This document shows positions 9,790 through 17,787 of a stretch of DNA of 64,000 nucleotides, in pieces (position 1 is the stretch's first letter; each line of letters starts with the position of its first letter). The notes under the pieces were generated by a model, which was not told the origin of the DNA, ran no database searches, and was given only the letters and a program-made list of their open reading frames with translations. A program made the position numbers and the translations under genes. The DNA is from Bryobacter aggregatus MPL3. GTDB taxonomy: Bacteria > Acidobacteriota > Terriglobia > Bryobacterales > Bryobacteraceae. The stretch is taken from the NCBI RefSeq assembly GCF_000702445.1, contig NZ_JNIF01000003.1, positions 1,054,001-1,118,000 on the forward strand, given 5' to 3'.

Positions 9790-10224
9790 CTACGGTTTCT
9801 TGGGTTCGTCCTTCTTCGCCGGCTCCGTCACCATGTCGCCGTGTGAGGAGAATTGGCGCTGCGGCACATTCAGCTTCACCTGAATCGTCCGCTCTTCCTC
9901 ATTCACTTCAAAGGTCTGGCCGAAAGTCTGGTAGCTGCGGGCAATGACCTGCACCAGGATGTCACCTTGCGGGATCGGCGGAATCTTCACCCAGCCCTCG
10001 CTGTTGGTCCGCATTTCCCAATTCGTGATCATCTTCTTGCCCAGCTTGGTGACGCTGCGGCCCTTCACAAAGCGGACAATCACACTCGCCCGGTCGATCG
10101 GGTTGCCGATGTCATTGGTCACTTCAACGCGCAGTGTGGTCATCGGAGTCGCGGCATAGGCCGGCGCCACCAGGAGAGTTGCAAAGGATGCGCCCGCGGC
10201 TAAGGCTTCCCGGCGAGTTTTCAT
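9790..10224 (-). CDS. Small exported protein with a carboxypeptidase-regulatory-like fold
   Basis: 144 residues. MKTRREALAAGASFATLLVA followed by PAYA looks like a Tat or Sec signal (TRREALAAG). The mature part, TLRVEVTNDIGNPIDRASVI ... NSEGWVKIPPIPQGDILVQV, has the strand pattern of a CarboxypepD_reg-like or Ig-like beta-sandwich, ending in a charged EPAKKDEPKKP tail. Probably periplasmic; function unknown. It converges with the permease gene 6 bases away and follows hpnE by 9 bases, so it may be the last gene of that transcript. Confidence 0.75.
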   Translation of the reverse strand: MKTRREALAAGASFATLLVAPAYAATPMTTLRVEVTNDIGNPIDRASVIVRFVKGRSVTKLGKKMITNWEMRTNSEGWVKIPPIPQGDILVQVIARSYQTFGQTFEVNEEERTIQVKLNVPQRQFSSHGDMVTEPAKKDEPKKP

Positions 10225-10233
10225 AAGCTTATT

Positions 10234-11535
10234 TTAGGCCACATCGGGCAGCAGGAAGCGACTCCCTTTTCCAAGATATGCGCTCGCCGCCTCCGCGGCC
10301 AGATAACCGCTGCGCACAGCGCCTTCCATCGTTGCCGGCCAGCCGTTACGCGTCCAATCTCCGGCCAGGAAAAAGTTGGGAATCGCCGTGCGTGCCCTCG
10401 GCCGCTTCGGTTCGAGACCAGGCTTCGCCCGGAAGGTGGCCGCAAATTCTTTCACCACATGGGCCTTCACCAACTTGGCGCCCGCCAGCTCTGGAAGGAA
10501 CTCGCCCAGTTCCTTCACCGTCATGTCGATAATCTCTTGCCGCTGCATCCGTAGCATCAATTCCGAGGCGCTCACCACAACCATCAGATAGCTGCCGCCA
10601 CCCTTGTTGAAGAACCACTGGATGTGCCGGTCGAGCAGAGTTCCATGTGGCAGTGTGGTGACAGAACGGTCGAACCAGAGATGGATCCCCGTAATCGGCG
10701 AAGGCTCAAAGGCTCCATAGGCCAGCGGCAACTCCTCCGTAATCTGCTTCAACTTCTCGGGAGGGAGCGCACTGATATAGGTCTTGGCAGTTCTCCACTC
10801 GTCGCCCACCAGGACGCCGCGGGAAACGTCGAAGGCCTTCACCGCGGCCCGCTCGTGCACCGCAACATTCGGCATCTCCAGACGATACAAATCGCCCAGA
10901 CGCACCTTCGGAATGCCCATCTCGTAGGTGTCGGCTCCAGCCAGAAACCCGAGCCACACGACCTGAAAACCATGCGCCGCCGCCATTTGATCGAGCTCGA
11001 CGTTGATCGCGCTCACCAGCACCTGCCGCCAGAATCGCTCGATCACACGGGTGGACTGCTTTTTTTCCTGCAACCACTCGAGCATCGAGATATCGTCCAG
11101 ATCGGTACGGGTCTTGCGCTCGCGCCGCAGCGCCAGCATTGCCCGGCCCAGTTGGATTTTCTCTCCAATACTCAACCAGCTCGCGCGCAGAAAGCTCCCC
11201 AGGAAGTGCATCGGCGCGGGCAGATTTCCTTTGTGCAGAACAGAAGTGCGGCCGCCAGGCTCGATGAAATAGAAGTCACGATGGAATTCGATTCCATCGC
11301 GCACGCCCATACGTTCGTAGAAATCAAGAAGATTGACGCAGCACTTCAGCAGGACGTGCTGGCAATTGTCGATTTCTTCGGTTTCGCCGTCAGCGCCGGC
11401 AATCGGATAGGAGGTCGCCCGGCCACCCAGAAAGGGTTTGGCCTCCAGGAGCTCCACTTGAAAACCAAGACTCCCCAGTGCGGTGGCTGTCGCGAGCCCA
11501 GCCAAACCGCCGCCAATCACGATGGCGTCTTTCAC
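10234..11535 (-). CDS. hpnE: Hydroxysqualene dehydroxylase HpnE
   Basis: 433-residue FAD-dependent enzyme. The N-terminal dinucleotide fold AIVIGGGLAGLATATALGSL is followed by EIDNCQHVLLKCCVNLLDFY, the signature that separates HpnE (squalene-associated desaturase) from carotenoid desaturases, and a C-terminal FAD segment NFFLAGDWTRNGWPATMEGA. HpnE converts hydroxysqualene to squalene after HpnC and HpnD, the entry to hopanoid synthesis. hpnC, hpnD and shc are not in this window, so the pathway is split elsewhere in the genome. A putative 38-residue membrane peptide gene lies 7 bases upstream. Confidence 0.9.
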   Translation of the reverse strand: MKDAIVIGGGLAGLATATALGSLGFQVELLEAKPFLGGRATSYPIAGADGETEEIDNCQHVLLKCCVNLLDFYERMGVRDGIEFHRDFYFIEPGGRTSVLHKGNLPAPMHFLGSFLRASWLSIGEKIQLGRAMLALRRERKTRTDLDDISMLEWLQEKKQSTRVIERFWRQVLVSAINVELDQMAAAHGFQVVWLGFLAGADTYEMGIPKVRLGDLYRLEMPNVAVHERAAVKAFDVSRGVLVGDEWRTAKTYISALPPEKLKQITEELPLAYGAFEPSPITGIHLWFDRSVTTLPHGTLLDRHIQWFFNKGGGSYLMVVVSASELMLRMQRQEIIDMTVKELGEFLPELAGAKLVKAHVVKEFAATFRAKPGLEPKRPRARTAIPNFFLAGDWTRNGWPATMEGAVRSGYLAAEAASAYLGKGSRFLLPDVA

Positions 11536-11542
11536 CAGGCAC

Positions 11543-11659
11543 CTATGCCGGTGTCAAGACGCGCTTCCGCTTGCCTCCGCCACCCGAGTCGTTGAGCAAG
11601 TAATACGCGATCAAGCCGCATACGGCGTAAAAGACGATATCTTGCAAAAACGATTCCAT
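11543..11659 (-). CDS. Putative 38-residue single-span membrane peptide
   Basis: Short frame from the ATG at 11659 to a TAG at 11543-11545. The product is one hydrophobic helix (IVFYAVCGLIAYYLL) followed by a Gly linker and a basic tail GGGGKRKRV, which is the composition of a genuine small membrane peptide rather than random sequence. An in-frame TAA lies shortly upstream, so no other start is available; GGAGG lies 13 bases before the ATG. It ends 7 bases before hpnE, suggesting co-transcription and perhaps a membrane anchor role for that pathway. A competing 66-codon frame (start 11732) overlaps it but is less convincing. Confidence 0.5.
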   Translation of the reverse strand: MESFLQDIVFYAVCGLIAYYLLNDSGGGGKRKRVLTPA

Positions 11660-11758
11660 AGTACGGCTTGGCCTCCAGTATGCTCTGTTTTACAAATGCG
11701 AGCAATGCTCGGGCAGCTTCAATCCGATCCATATCGATCTAGTACTCTTATTCTTTAC

Positions 11759-13909
11759 TTAAGCGCGGACAGGCCGCTGGGCCAGGATGCGGATGGCATT
11801 CCGGATCAATCGCAGGCCGCCCTCATCCTCCAAGGTCAGCATACTTTCCGGGTGAAACTGGACTGCCTCGATCGGAAGCTCCTTATGCCGGACCCCCATG
11901 ATGATGCCGTCCGCCGTTTCCGCCGTGATCTCCAGAGAGGCTGGCAAGACGCTGCGCCGCGCGTAAAGCGAATGATAGCGGCCCACCTTCAACGGGTTCG
12001 GCAAGCCTTCAAACACACCCTGATTCTGATGCGACACATCAGATTGCTTCCCATGCATCGGATAATCCAATACATCTAAGACGCCGCCAAAGGCTTCCAC
12101 GATTCCTTGCAATCCGAGGCAGACGCCAAAAACCGGGATGCCCCGCTGCGCACAGTACTGTACCGTCTGCGGCACTCCAAAATCCCCCGGCCTGCCCGGC
12201 CCTGGAGACATCAGAACCAAGGTCGGATTCACTTGCTCGATCAGCGACAGGTCAAAACCAGAGCGATAAGTCACCACCTCGGCGCCAGCCTGCCGCGCAT
12301 AATTTGCGAGCGTATGGATGAAGCAATCATCGTTGTCGATCAGCATCAGCTTCACCGGCACTTCGAGCTTGTCCTCGGCGTTAGCTACCTTCTCGATTTT
12401 CGCCACTGGCTGTAAAGCGCGGAAGAAGCTGGTGGCTTTGAGCCGCGTCTCGTTTTCCTCAGACGCCGGGTCGGAGTCATAGAGCAGCGTCGCGCCAGCA
12501 GGATACTTCGCGTAGCCGTCCTTCAGGTGCACGGTGCGGATCAGGATGCCGGTATTGATGTCTCCGGACAGGCTGATCATGCCGATTGCGCCACCATACC
12601 AGCCACGAGCCGTCTTTTCGAGATCTTCCACCGCCTGAGCGGCCGCTTTCTTCGGCGCGCCAATTACCGTCACCGCCCACATGTGGGTGAGGAAAGCATC
12701 GAGCGAATCGAATTTTGGATCGAGGGTTCCCACCACATGGTCGACGGTATGAAACACACCGGCATAGCTTTCGATCAAGCGCCGTCCAATCACTTCGACG
12801 GTTCCCGGCAGGCATACACGCGACTTGTCGTTACGATCGACATCGGTGCACATCGTGAGCTCAGACTCTTCTTTTGCCGAGTTCAGCAGCTGCTTGATGT
12901 TCTCCGCATCCTTCAGCGGATCGCCGGTGCGCTTGGCGGTGCCGGAGATAGGACAAGTCTCCACCCGGTCGCCGTCGACGCGGACAAACATTTCCGGCGA
13001 GGCGCCAATCAGTTGCTCTTCGCCAAACTGAATCAGAAACTCGTAGGGACTCGGGCTGGCCACCTGGATCCGCTCAAATAATTCCGAAGGCTTGCCTGAG
13101 AACGGCGCAGAAAAGGTCTGGCGCAGCACCACTTCGTAGTAGTCGCCCACCTTCATGCCGTCGCGGCACTTCTCCACCTTCGCCATGTATTCGGCAGGCT
13201 CATGATCGGCCGTAATCGGGCCGGCCTTGCGCTTGACTGGCTTCGTTACCGGACCCGCCTTGCGCGGCATGCCGGCTGTCGCCAGCTCCCCTTGGCGGAA
13301 CTCGAAACTCACCCGCTCGATCGCCTCTTTTTTGCGATCCATCAGATAGATTTCGTCGCAAAGGAAGAGTTGCAGGTCCTTGACACCATCGCGCGGCAGC
13401 TTCAACTCGATCGGATCAAACTGGAAGAGCAGGTCATAGCCAAAGGCCCCGATCAACATCAGGTCTTTTACTTCCGGGTTGCCGAATTCCTGCATCAGAC
13501 TGCGCAGAATCGAGAAGGCGGAAGGCTGCTTGGAGCGTTCTTCTTCGCTAAACAAGGCAGGCAGAGGCTTCAGCAGGCCGCGCAGAATCGCCGGCTCGCT
13601 GGTGAAGGCTTCCCAGTGCGGATGATCCTTCAGCACGCCCTCGAGCATGCGCAGAATCACTTCGCCCCGCTCATTCAGCGCGTGGAACTCCATCTCACGC
13701 CCGCGAGCCACAATTTCCAAAGGCGGCGCTACGCTTGCGAAATCCCAACGGGAATACCGTCCCGGATATTCGTAACCGGAAGACAGAAAAACGCCGCGCT
13801 TTTTGTCGAGTTCGCGAAGCCACTTCACCAAACCCTTGGAGTAAGGAAGCTTGGAAGTGCTGCGCGAAACGGCAATGCCGCTGCGGCTGAGGTATTCAAT
13901 TTGAGACAT
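11759..13909 (-). CDS. trpEG: Fused anthranilate synthase TrpE(G)
   Basis: 716 residues carrying both anthranilate synthase subunits, as in rhizobial TrpE(G). Residues about 1-505 are the chorismate-binding component I (SSGYEYPGRYSRWDFASV near the start, the core ELTMCTDVDRNDKSRVC and AVTVIGAPKKAA). About 520-716 is the class I glutamine amidotransferase (LMLIDNDDCFIHTLANYA; nucleophile Cys in VFGVCLGLQGI; VQFHPES). It converts chorismate and glutamine to anthranilate, the first step of tryptophan synthesis. The ATG at 13909 is chosen because homology begins at MSQIEYLSRSG; the upstream open frame overlaps the divergent gene. No trp neighbours and no room for an attenuator leader. Confidence 0.93.
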   Translation of the reverse strand: MSQIEYLSRSGIAVSRSTSKLPYSKGLVKWLRELDKKRGVFLSSGYEYPGRYSRWDFASVAPPLEIVARGREMEFHALNERGEVILRMLEGVLKDHPHWEAFTSEPAILRGLLKPLPALFSEEERSKQPSAFSILRSLMQEFGNPEVKDLMLIGAFGYDLLFQFDPIELKLPRDGVKDLQLFLCDEIYLMDRKKEAIERVSFEFRQGELATAGMPRKAGPVTKPVKRKAGPITADHEPAEYMAKVEKCRDGMKVGDYYEVVLRQTFSAPFSGKPSELFERIQVASPSPYEFLIQFGEEQLIGASPEMFVRVDGDRVETCPISGTAKRTGDPLKDAENIKQLLNSAKEESELTMCTDVDRNDKSRVCLPGTVEVIGRRLIESYAGVFHTVDHVVGTLDPKFDSLDAFLTHMWAVTVIGAPKKAAAQAVEDLEKTARGWYGGAIGMISLSGDINTGILIRTVHLKDGYAKYPAGATLLYDSDPASEENETRLKATSFFRALQPVAKIEKVANAEDKLEVPVKLMLIDNDDCFIHTLANYARQAGAEVVTYRSGFDLSLIEQVNPTLVLMSPGPGRPGDFGVPQTVQYCAQRGIPVFGVCLGLQGIVEAFGGVLDVLDYPMHGKQSDVSHQNQGVFEGLPNPLKVGRYHSLYARRSVLPASLEITAETADGIIMGVRHKELPIEAVQFHPESMLTLEDEGGLRLIRNAIRILAQRPVRA

Positions 13910-13951
13910 CGCTATTCTTTGATGATACGCTCTCGTCTGAAACCGTAGCTT

Positions 13952-14836
13952 ATGCACAGACGTGACTTCTTGGCCTCCGCTCTCGCAGCCGCTGCTCCCA
14001 CCTGGGGCAACGATGTCTTCGATATCCACCTGCACCCCCGGCGCGACACCCACTCGGCGATGGAACACCTGCAAGGCTCCGGCATGACCCGCGCCGCCTT
14101 GCTCACTCATTTGCGCGACGAAGCCCGTGCCCAATCAGAGATTGCCGCCCATCCGAAGGCCTTTGTCTGGTTTGCGGCAACCGACCCCAAACAACCGAAC
14201 GCCATCGAGTTGCTGCGCAAGGCAATCGAAAGCGGCGCCAAAGGGGTCGGCGAAATGAAGGACCATCTGGCCGCAGACTCGCCTGAGATGCGCAAAGTTT
14301 ATGACCTCTGCGCCGAAATGAAAGTGCCCATCACCCTGCACTTCGGAGAACTCCCCGACTCGAAAGGCGCGGGCGACTTCAATACCGGCTTCCGTACTTT
14401 CGACAAAGTGCTCAAGGCCCACCCACGCACGAAATTCTTTGGCCACGCTGATTTCTTCTGGGCCAACATCAGCGCCGACTACGCTCTCGGCACCACCTAC
14501 CCAGGCGGCAAGATCCAGAAGGGCGGCCTCACAGACCGCTTTCTCGCCGACTATCCGAATCTCTATGGCGACATGTCCGCCAACTCCGGCAATAACGCCC
14601 TCACCCGCGACCCCGAGTTTGCCAAAGACTTCCTCATCCGCCACCAGGACAAGCTGATGTTTGGCAGTGACTGTGGCTGCTACGACGGCAATGGAGCAGG
14701 CGGCAGCCCTCTGCTGCCGCGCCTGAAGGGCAAATGCACCGGGCACGACACGCTCGAGGTGCTCAAGAGCCTGACCACGCCGGCGGTCTTCCGCAAAGTC
14801 ACCTGGACCAATGCAAACCGCATCATCCTCGGATAA
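13952..14836 (+). CDS. Exported amidohydrolase-family metal-dependent hydrolase
   Basis: 294 residues starting MHRRDFLASALAAAAPT, a Tat-like signal (RRDFL). The mature protein has the amidohydrolase TIM-barrel metal sites: FDIHLHPRRD (HxH), KGVGEMKDH, ITLHFGE (first His), FFGHADFFW (second His) and FGSDCGCYDG (the terminal Asp). This is the ACMSD/LigW-like PF04909 group, and the substrate is unknown. It diverges from trpEG with 42 bases between the starts, so the two promoters must overlap or lie inside the genes. Confidence 0.85.
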   Translation: MHRRDFLASALAAAAPTWGNDVFDIHLHPRRDTHSAMEHLQGSGMTRAALLTHLRDEARAQSEIAAHPKAFVWFAATDPKQPNAIELLRKAIESGAKGVGEMKDHLAADSPEMRKVYDLCAEMKVPITLHFGELPDSKGAGDFNTGFRTFDKVLKAHPRTKFFGHADFFWANISADYALGTTYPGGKIQKGGLTDRFLADYPNLYGDMSANSGNNALTRDPEFAKDFLIRHQDKLMFGSDCGCYDGNGAGGSPLLPRLKGKCTGHDTLEVLKSLTTPAVFRKVTWTNANRIILG

Positions 14837-14920
14837 TCACAGGAATCGTTAACACTCCCAGCCTTTTTCCGTCTTCTCAAGCGAAATTCCCGGAAGGAGT
14901 TTCGGAAACAGGAGATGCAA

Positions 14921-15364
14921 ATGAAACATGCTTGGAAATGGTTCGTGATGGCGCTCGCCCTCCCGGCCGCGCTGGTCTGGGCGGGAGGGCTCTATCTTGA
15001 GGTGGGCAACCCCTCGGCGAACGCTGAAGCGAAGGCAATGCGTGCCGTCCTTGTGGCACGAGTGACGTCTTGCCACGAGCCAGGAAAGTCTGTCGTCACC
15101 GCGGCGATGGTCGAGTCAAAGACAGGCACGCTGCACCGCACGGAGTTGAAGGTGGTGCCGCTCAAAACCGTTGGCACTTACGCCATTCTGGGCGAGGTGC
15201 CCAAGGGCGTCACGATCGATCTTGGCGTCACCAACCCGGAATTCGATCACTACAATCCGCACGTCCTGATCCGCACCGACGAGAAGGGCATCCAATGGAA
15301 CAGCTTCAAGCACTTCGGAGGCAAGCCCCCGGAGGCGAGAGACTTCCAGATTTCAGAAAACTAG
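14921..15364 (+). CDS. Hypothetical exported protein
   Basis: 147 residues from the ATG at 14921, which has AGGAG at correct spacing; an ATG six bases upstream sits within that site. The N-terminus MKHAWKWFVMALALPAALVW is a signal peptide or anchor. The rest (VVTAAMVESKTGTLHRTELK, TYAILGEVPKGVTIDLG) is predicted beta-rich and soluble; no family is recognised. It lies 10 bases before the ECF sigma factor gene and may share its transcript. Confidence 0.75.
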   Translation: MKHAWKWFVMALALPAALVWAGGLYLEVGNPSANAEAKAMRAVLVARVTSCHEPGKSVVTAAMVESKTGTLHRTELKVVPLKTVGTYAILGEVPKGVTIDLGVTNPEFDHYNPHVLIRTDEKGIQWNSFKHFGGKPPEARDFQISEN

Positions 15365-15374
15365 AATAGGTCCC

Positions 15375-15920
15375 GTGGCTGTTCCCCTCGTCCGATCGCC
15401 GGAAGCCTCCGACACCGAACTGGTGCAAGCCGCCAGAGCCGGGAATCGTGTGGCTTTCGGCACGCTTTACGAGCGCTACCGGGCGATGGTGCACGGGATT
15501 CTGCTGTCCCATGTCCGTTATGGAGAGGCCGAAGATCTGATGCAGACAGTGTTTGTCCAAGCGATGCAGCGCATGGAGGCGCTCCGCGAGACAGCAGCCT
15601 TCGGGGGCTGGTTGTCGATGATCGCACGCAACCTTGCCAAGGATCACCATCGGGGCCGCAGGAATCTGGTGGAAGTGGAGAAGGCCGACGAAGTATGCCG
15701 AAATGCCACCCCAACCTATGAAGCCGAGGAGGCGATCGCGGCCATCCGCCGCTTGCCGGAAGCCTATCGGGAAACCTTAATCCTACGCCTGGTAGAGGGA
15801 ATGACCGGGCCAGAAATTGCGGCGCGTACCGGACTGACACCCGAAAGCGTGCGCGTGAACTTATGCCGGGGGATGAAGCTGCTGCGAGAGGAATTGAAAG
15901 GCAAAAGCAACCATGAGTGA
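15375..15920 (+). CDS. ECF-type RNA polymerase sigma factor
   Basis: 181 residues from a GTG at 15375; no closer ATG fits. Region 2 (ARAGNRVAFGTLYERYRAMV ... YGEAEDLMQTVFVQAMQRM) and region 4 (AIAAIRRLPEAYRETLILRL, GMTGPEIAARTGLTPESVRV) are both complete, so it should direct RNA polymerase to a specific promoter set. The downstream FecR-domain gene begins eight bases before this one ends (ATGAGTGA), a translationally coupled sigma/membrane-regulator pair. Confidence 0.92.
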   Translation: MAVPLVRSPEASDTELVQAARAGNRVAFGTLYERYRAMVHGILLSHVRYGEAEDLMQTVFVQAMQRMEALRETAAFGGWLSMIARNLAKDHHRGRRNLVEVEKADEVCRNATPTYEAEEAIAAIRRLPEAYRETLILRLVEGMTGPEIAARTGLTPESVRVNLCRGMKLLREELKGKSNHE

Positions 15921-16821
15921 GGAGTATCTGTGGGATCGATCCGGTGAGCCGGACCCGGAAATCGCGCGGCTGGAATCGCTGCTCCAGCCCTACCGTTATC
16001 AAACTCCCAAGAAGCGGAATCATTGGGCGCCGCTCGCCATCGCCGCAAGCGTAGCGCTGCTGGCCGCGCTCGGCTACTGGAGCAGCCAGGCTTCCCCCTC
16101 GGACTGGAAAATTGCGGGTCAGAATGTCCAGACCGGCAAGAGAATCGAGACCGGACAAGAACCCGTGAAGCTCGAAGCCGATGGCTTCGGCGAAGTGAAT
16201 CTCGACCCGCACTCGAGCCTGCGCGTATTAGCAGCGAAAGATGGCAAGCAACAGCTCGCCCTGCAACGGGGCCGCTTGCATGCCTTCATCTGGGCGCCGC
16301 CCGGCAACTTCAGCATCGATACTCCTTCGGCAAAATCGATCGACCTCGGCTGCGCGTACACGTTGAGCGTGTTGCCGGACGAGTCCGGCTTTTTGACGGT
16401 GCAAAGTGGCTGGGTCGCCTTCCAGGCGGGCAAGATCGAATCCTTTCTGCCTGCAGGTGCAGCCTGCCGGACCAAAGCGCGGCGAGGCCCCGGCCTGCCT
16501 TATCTCGAAGATGCAAGCCCGGCCTTCCAGGCAGCGGTTGTGCAGTTTGAAGACAGCGATGGGGCACAAGGAGTGCCAGCGATCCTTGCCCACGCGCGCA
16601 AAGAGGACGCACTCACGCTCTGGCACTTGATGTTGCGGCAATCCGGGGAGCAGCGCGATCGAGTCATCGAACGATTTGTCGCGCTGGTCCCCGGCGGGAA
16701 CGAAAGCGGACTCAAGTCGCAAAGCGCGGCCGCGATTGACGCCGCGTGGAATGAGCTGGGCTACGGTGCTACCGATTGGTGGAGAAGCTGGAAACACCCC
16801 TGGCAAACTGGCGCGCCCTAA
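15913..16821 (+). CDS. FecR-domain membrane protein (probable anti-sigma or sensor)
   Basis: 302 residues. A cytoplasmic N-terminus of about 40 residues precedes one transmembrane helix (APLAIAASVALLAALGYW), then a periplasmic FecR-type beta domain (VQTGKRIETGQEPVKLEADG ... LHAFIWAPPGNFSIDTPS) and a helical C-terminal region (ALTLWHLMLRQSGEQRDRVI). With the overlapping ECF sigma gene this fits a signal-transducing pair in which the membrane protein holds the sigma factor. The short N-terminus lacks a classic zinc-binding anti-sigma motif, so the inhibitory mechanism is inferred. Confidence 0.82.
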   Translation: MSEEYLWDRSGEPDPEIARLESLLQPYRYQTPKKRNHWAPLAIAASVALLAALGYWSSQASPSDWKIAGQNVQTGKRIETGQEPVKLEADGFGEVNLDPHSSLRVLAAKDGKQQLALQRGRLHAFIWAPPGNFSIDTPSAKSIDLGCAYTLSVLPDESGFLTVQSGWVAFQAGKIESFLPAGAACRTKARRGPGLPYLEDASPAFQAAVVQFEDSDGAQGVPAILAHARKEDALTLWHLMLRQSGEQRDRVIERFVALVPGGNESGLKSQSAAAIDAAWNELGYGATDWWRSWKHPWQTGAP

Positions 16822-17216
16822 AGCGGCATCTCTTCCGGCGGCCCACTCAGCACCTGCCGGACTTCAATGGGAATCTGCCCCGGAATCCCTCCCGGGCCCG
16901 GCGCCGAGGAAGCCCGCGCCGCAATCTGCAGAGCCTGCGCTTCATTCTCCACTTCGACGATCCCATATCCGGCGAGGAACTCCTTCGATTCCGGAAAGAC
17001 ACCATCCGTCACCGGCTCTCCACGGCTCCCGGCCCGCACGATCTTGGCATGTTGAGGGAATGCCAGCCCTTCTGTCGAAACAAAGACTCCGGCGTCCTTC
17101 AATTCCTTGCTGAACGCGCGCATGAAGTTGATATTGGCCTGAAGATCCTGCTTCGACCACTTCGCATACCAGTCGAAATCGGCTTTGGGCGCCGACATCA
17201 TCAGCATGTATTTCAT
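16818..17216 (-). CDS. YCII-related domain protein
   Basis: 132 residues from the ATG at 17216 preceded by AGGAGT. MKYMLMMSAP, FMRAFSKELKDAGVFVSTEG, SKEFLAGYGIVEVENEAQAL match the YCII-related/DGPF-domain fold (dimeric ferredoxin-like alpha/beta barrel). These proteins often sit beside ECF sigma genes; here the sigma/FecR pair converges on it, overlapping by 4 bases. Molecular function is not known. Confidence 0.87.
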   Translation of the reverse strand: MKYMLMMSAPKADFDWYAKWSKQDLQANINFMRAFSKELKDAGVFVSTEGLAFPQHAKIVRAGSRGEPVTDGVFPESKEFLAGYGIVEVENEAQALQIAARASSAPGPGGIPGQIPIEVRQVLSGPPEEMPL

Positions 17217-17325
17217 TGCACTGACTCCTTTCGATTTTGGCGCCGGCGGAGCGCCGGTTCCTGAGGAGGTCGAAGCCATTCGGAGGGCCTTCGACATTTC
17301 GCAATTATTTTCGCGACGAATCCAC

Positions 17326-17757
17326 TCAAACGCGAAACTTGGCAGCACACCACAAACAGGCCGCCATCCCGACGAAGCTGGGCGACAACACAATCAGCGC
17401 ATTGATCACGTTATAGCGGTCTTGCTGCGCCGCCGCGTAGAGACAAAATAAGGCGCAACTGGCTCCCACCACAGCGAGCCCGTAGAAGGCTGGAATCCGC
17501 AGCGGCGCAATGGCGCCAGCGCCCAGCACAAAGCCAAGAACAGCGAAGAAAGCAAGAATCCGCCAGCCATAACGGAGCGGATCCTCAATGCCTGCCCCAA
17601 AAAAGGCGAGGACCTGGATGAGGACAGACCAGCCATCGCGCGGGCCTGCGGCAAAAAGCAAAAGCGCGCTGACAAAGAGTGTCAGGCCGAAGGCTGGCAG
17701 CATGAGGACAAGGCAGACTAAGTAGGCTAGATAGGCCAAGAGAAAAGCTCCTCCCAT
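17326..17757 (-). CDS. Hypothetical integral membrane protein
   Basis: 143 residues with four hydrophobic spans (FLLAYLAYLVCLVLMLPAFG; TLFVSALLLFAA; ILAFFAVLGFVLGAGAIAPL; YGLAVVGASCALFCLYAAA plus a further C-terminal segment). No family is recognised. It lies 30 bases downstream of the amine oxidase gene on the same strand and may be co-transcribed. The 109 bases after it, up to the YCII gene, hold no evident gene. Confidence 0.7.
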   Translation of the reverse strand: MGGAFLLAYLAYLVCLVLMLPAFGLTLFVSALLLFAAGPRDGWSVLIQVLAFFGAGIEDPLRYGWRILAFFAVLGFVLGAGAIAPLRIPAFYGLAVVGASCALFCLYAAAQQDRYNVINALIVLSPSFVGMAACLWCAAKFRV

Positions 17758-17787
17758 CGTTGTGGGCCTGCTTATTATGGCATTTGC

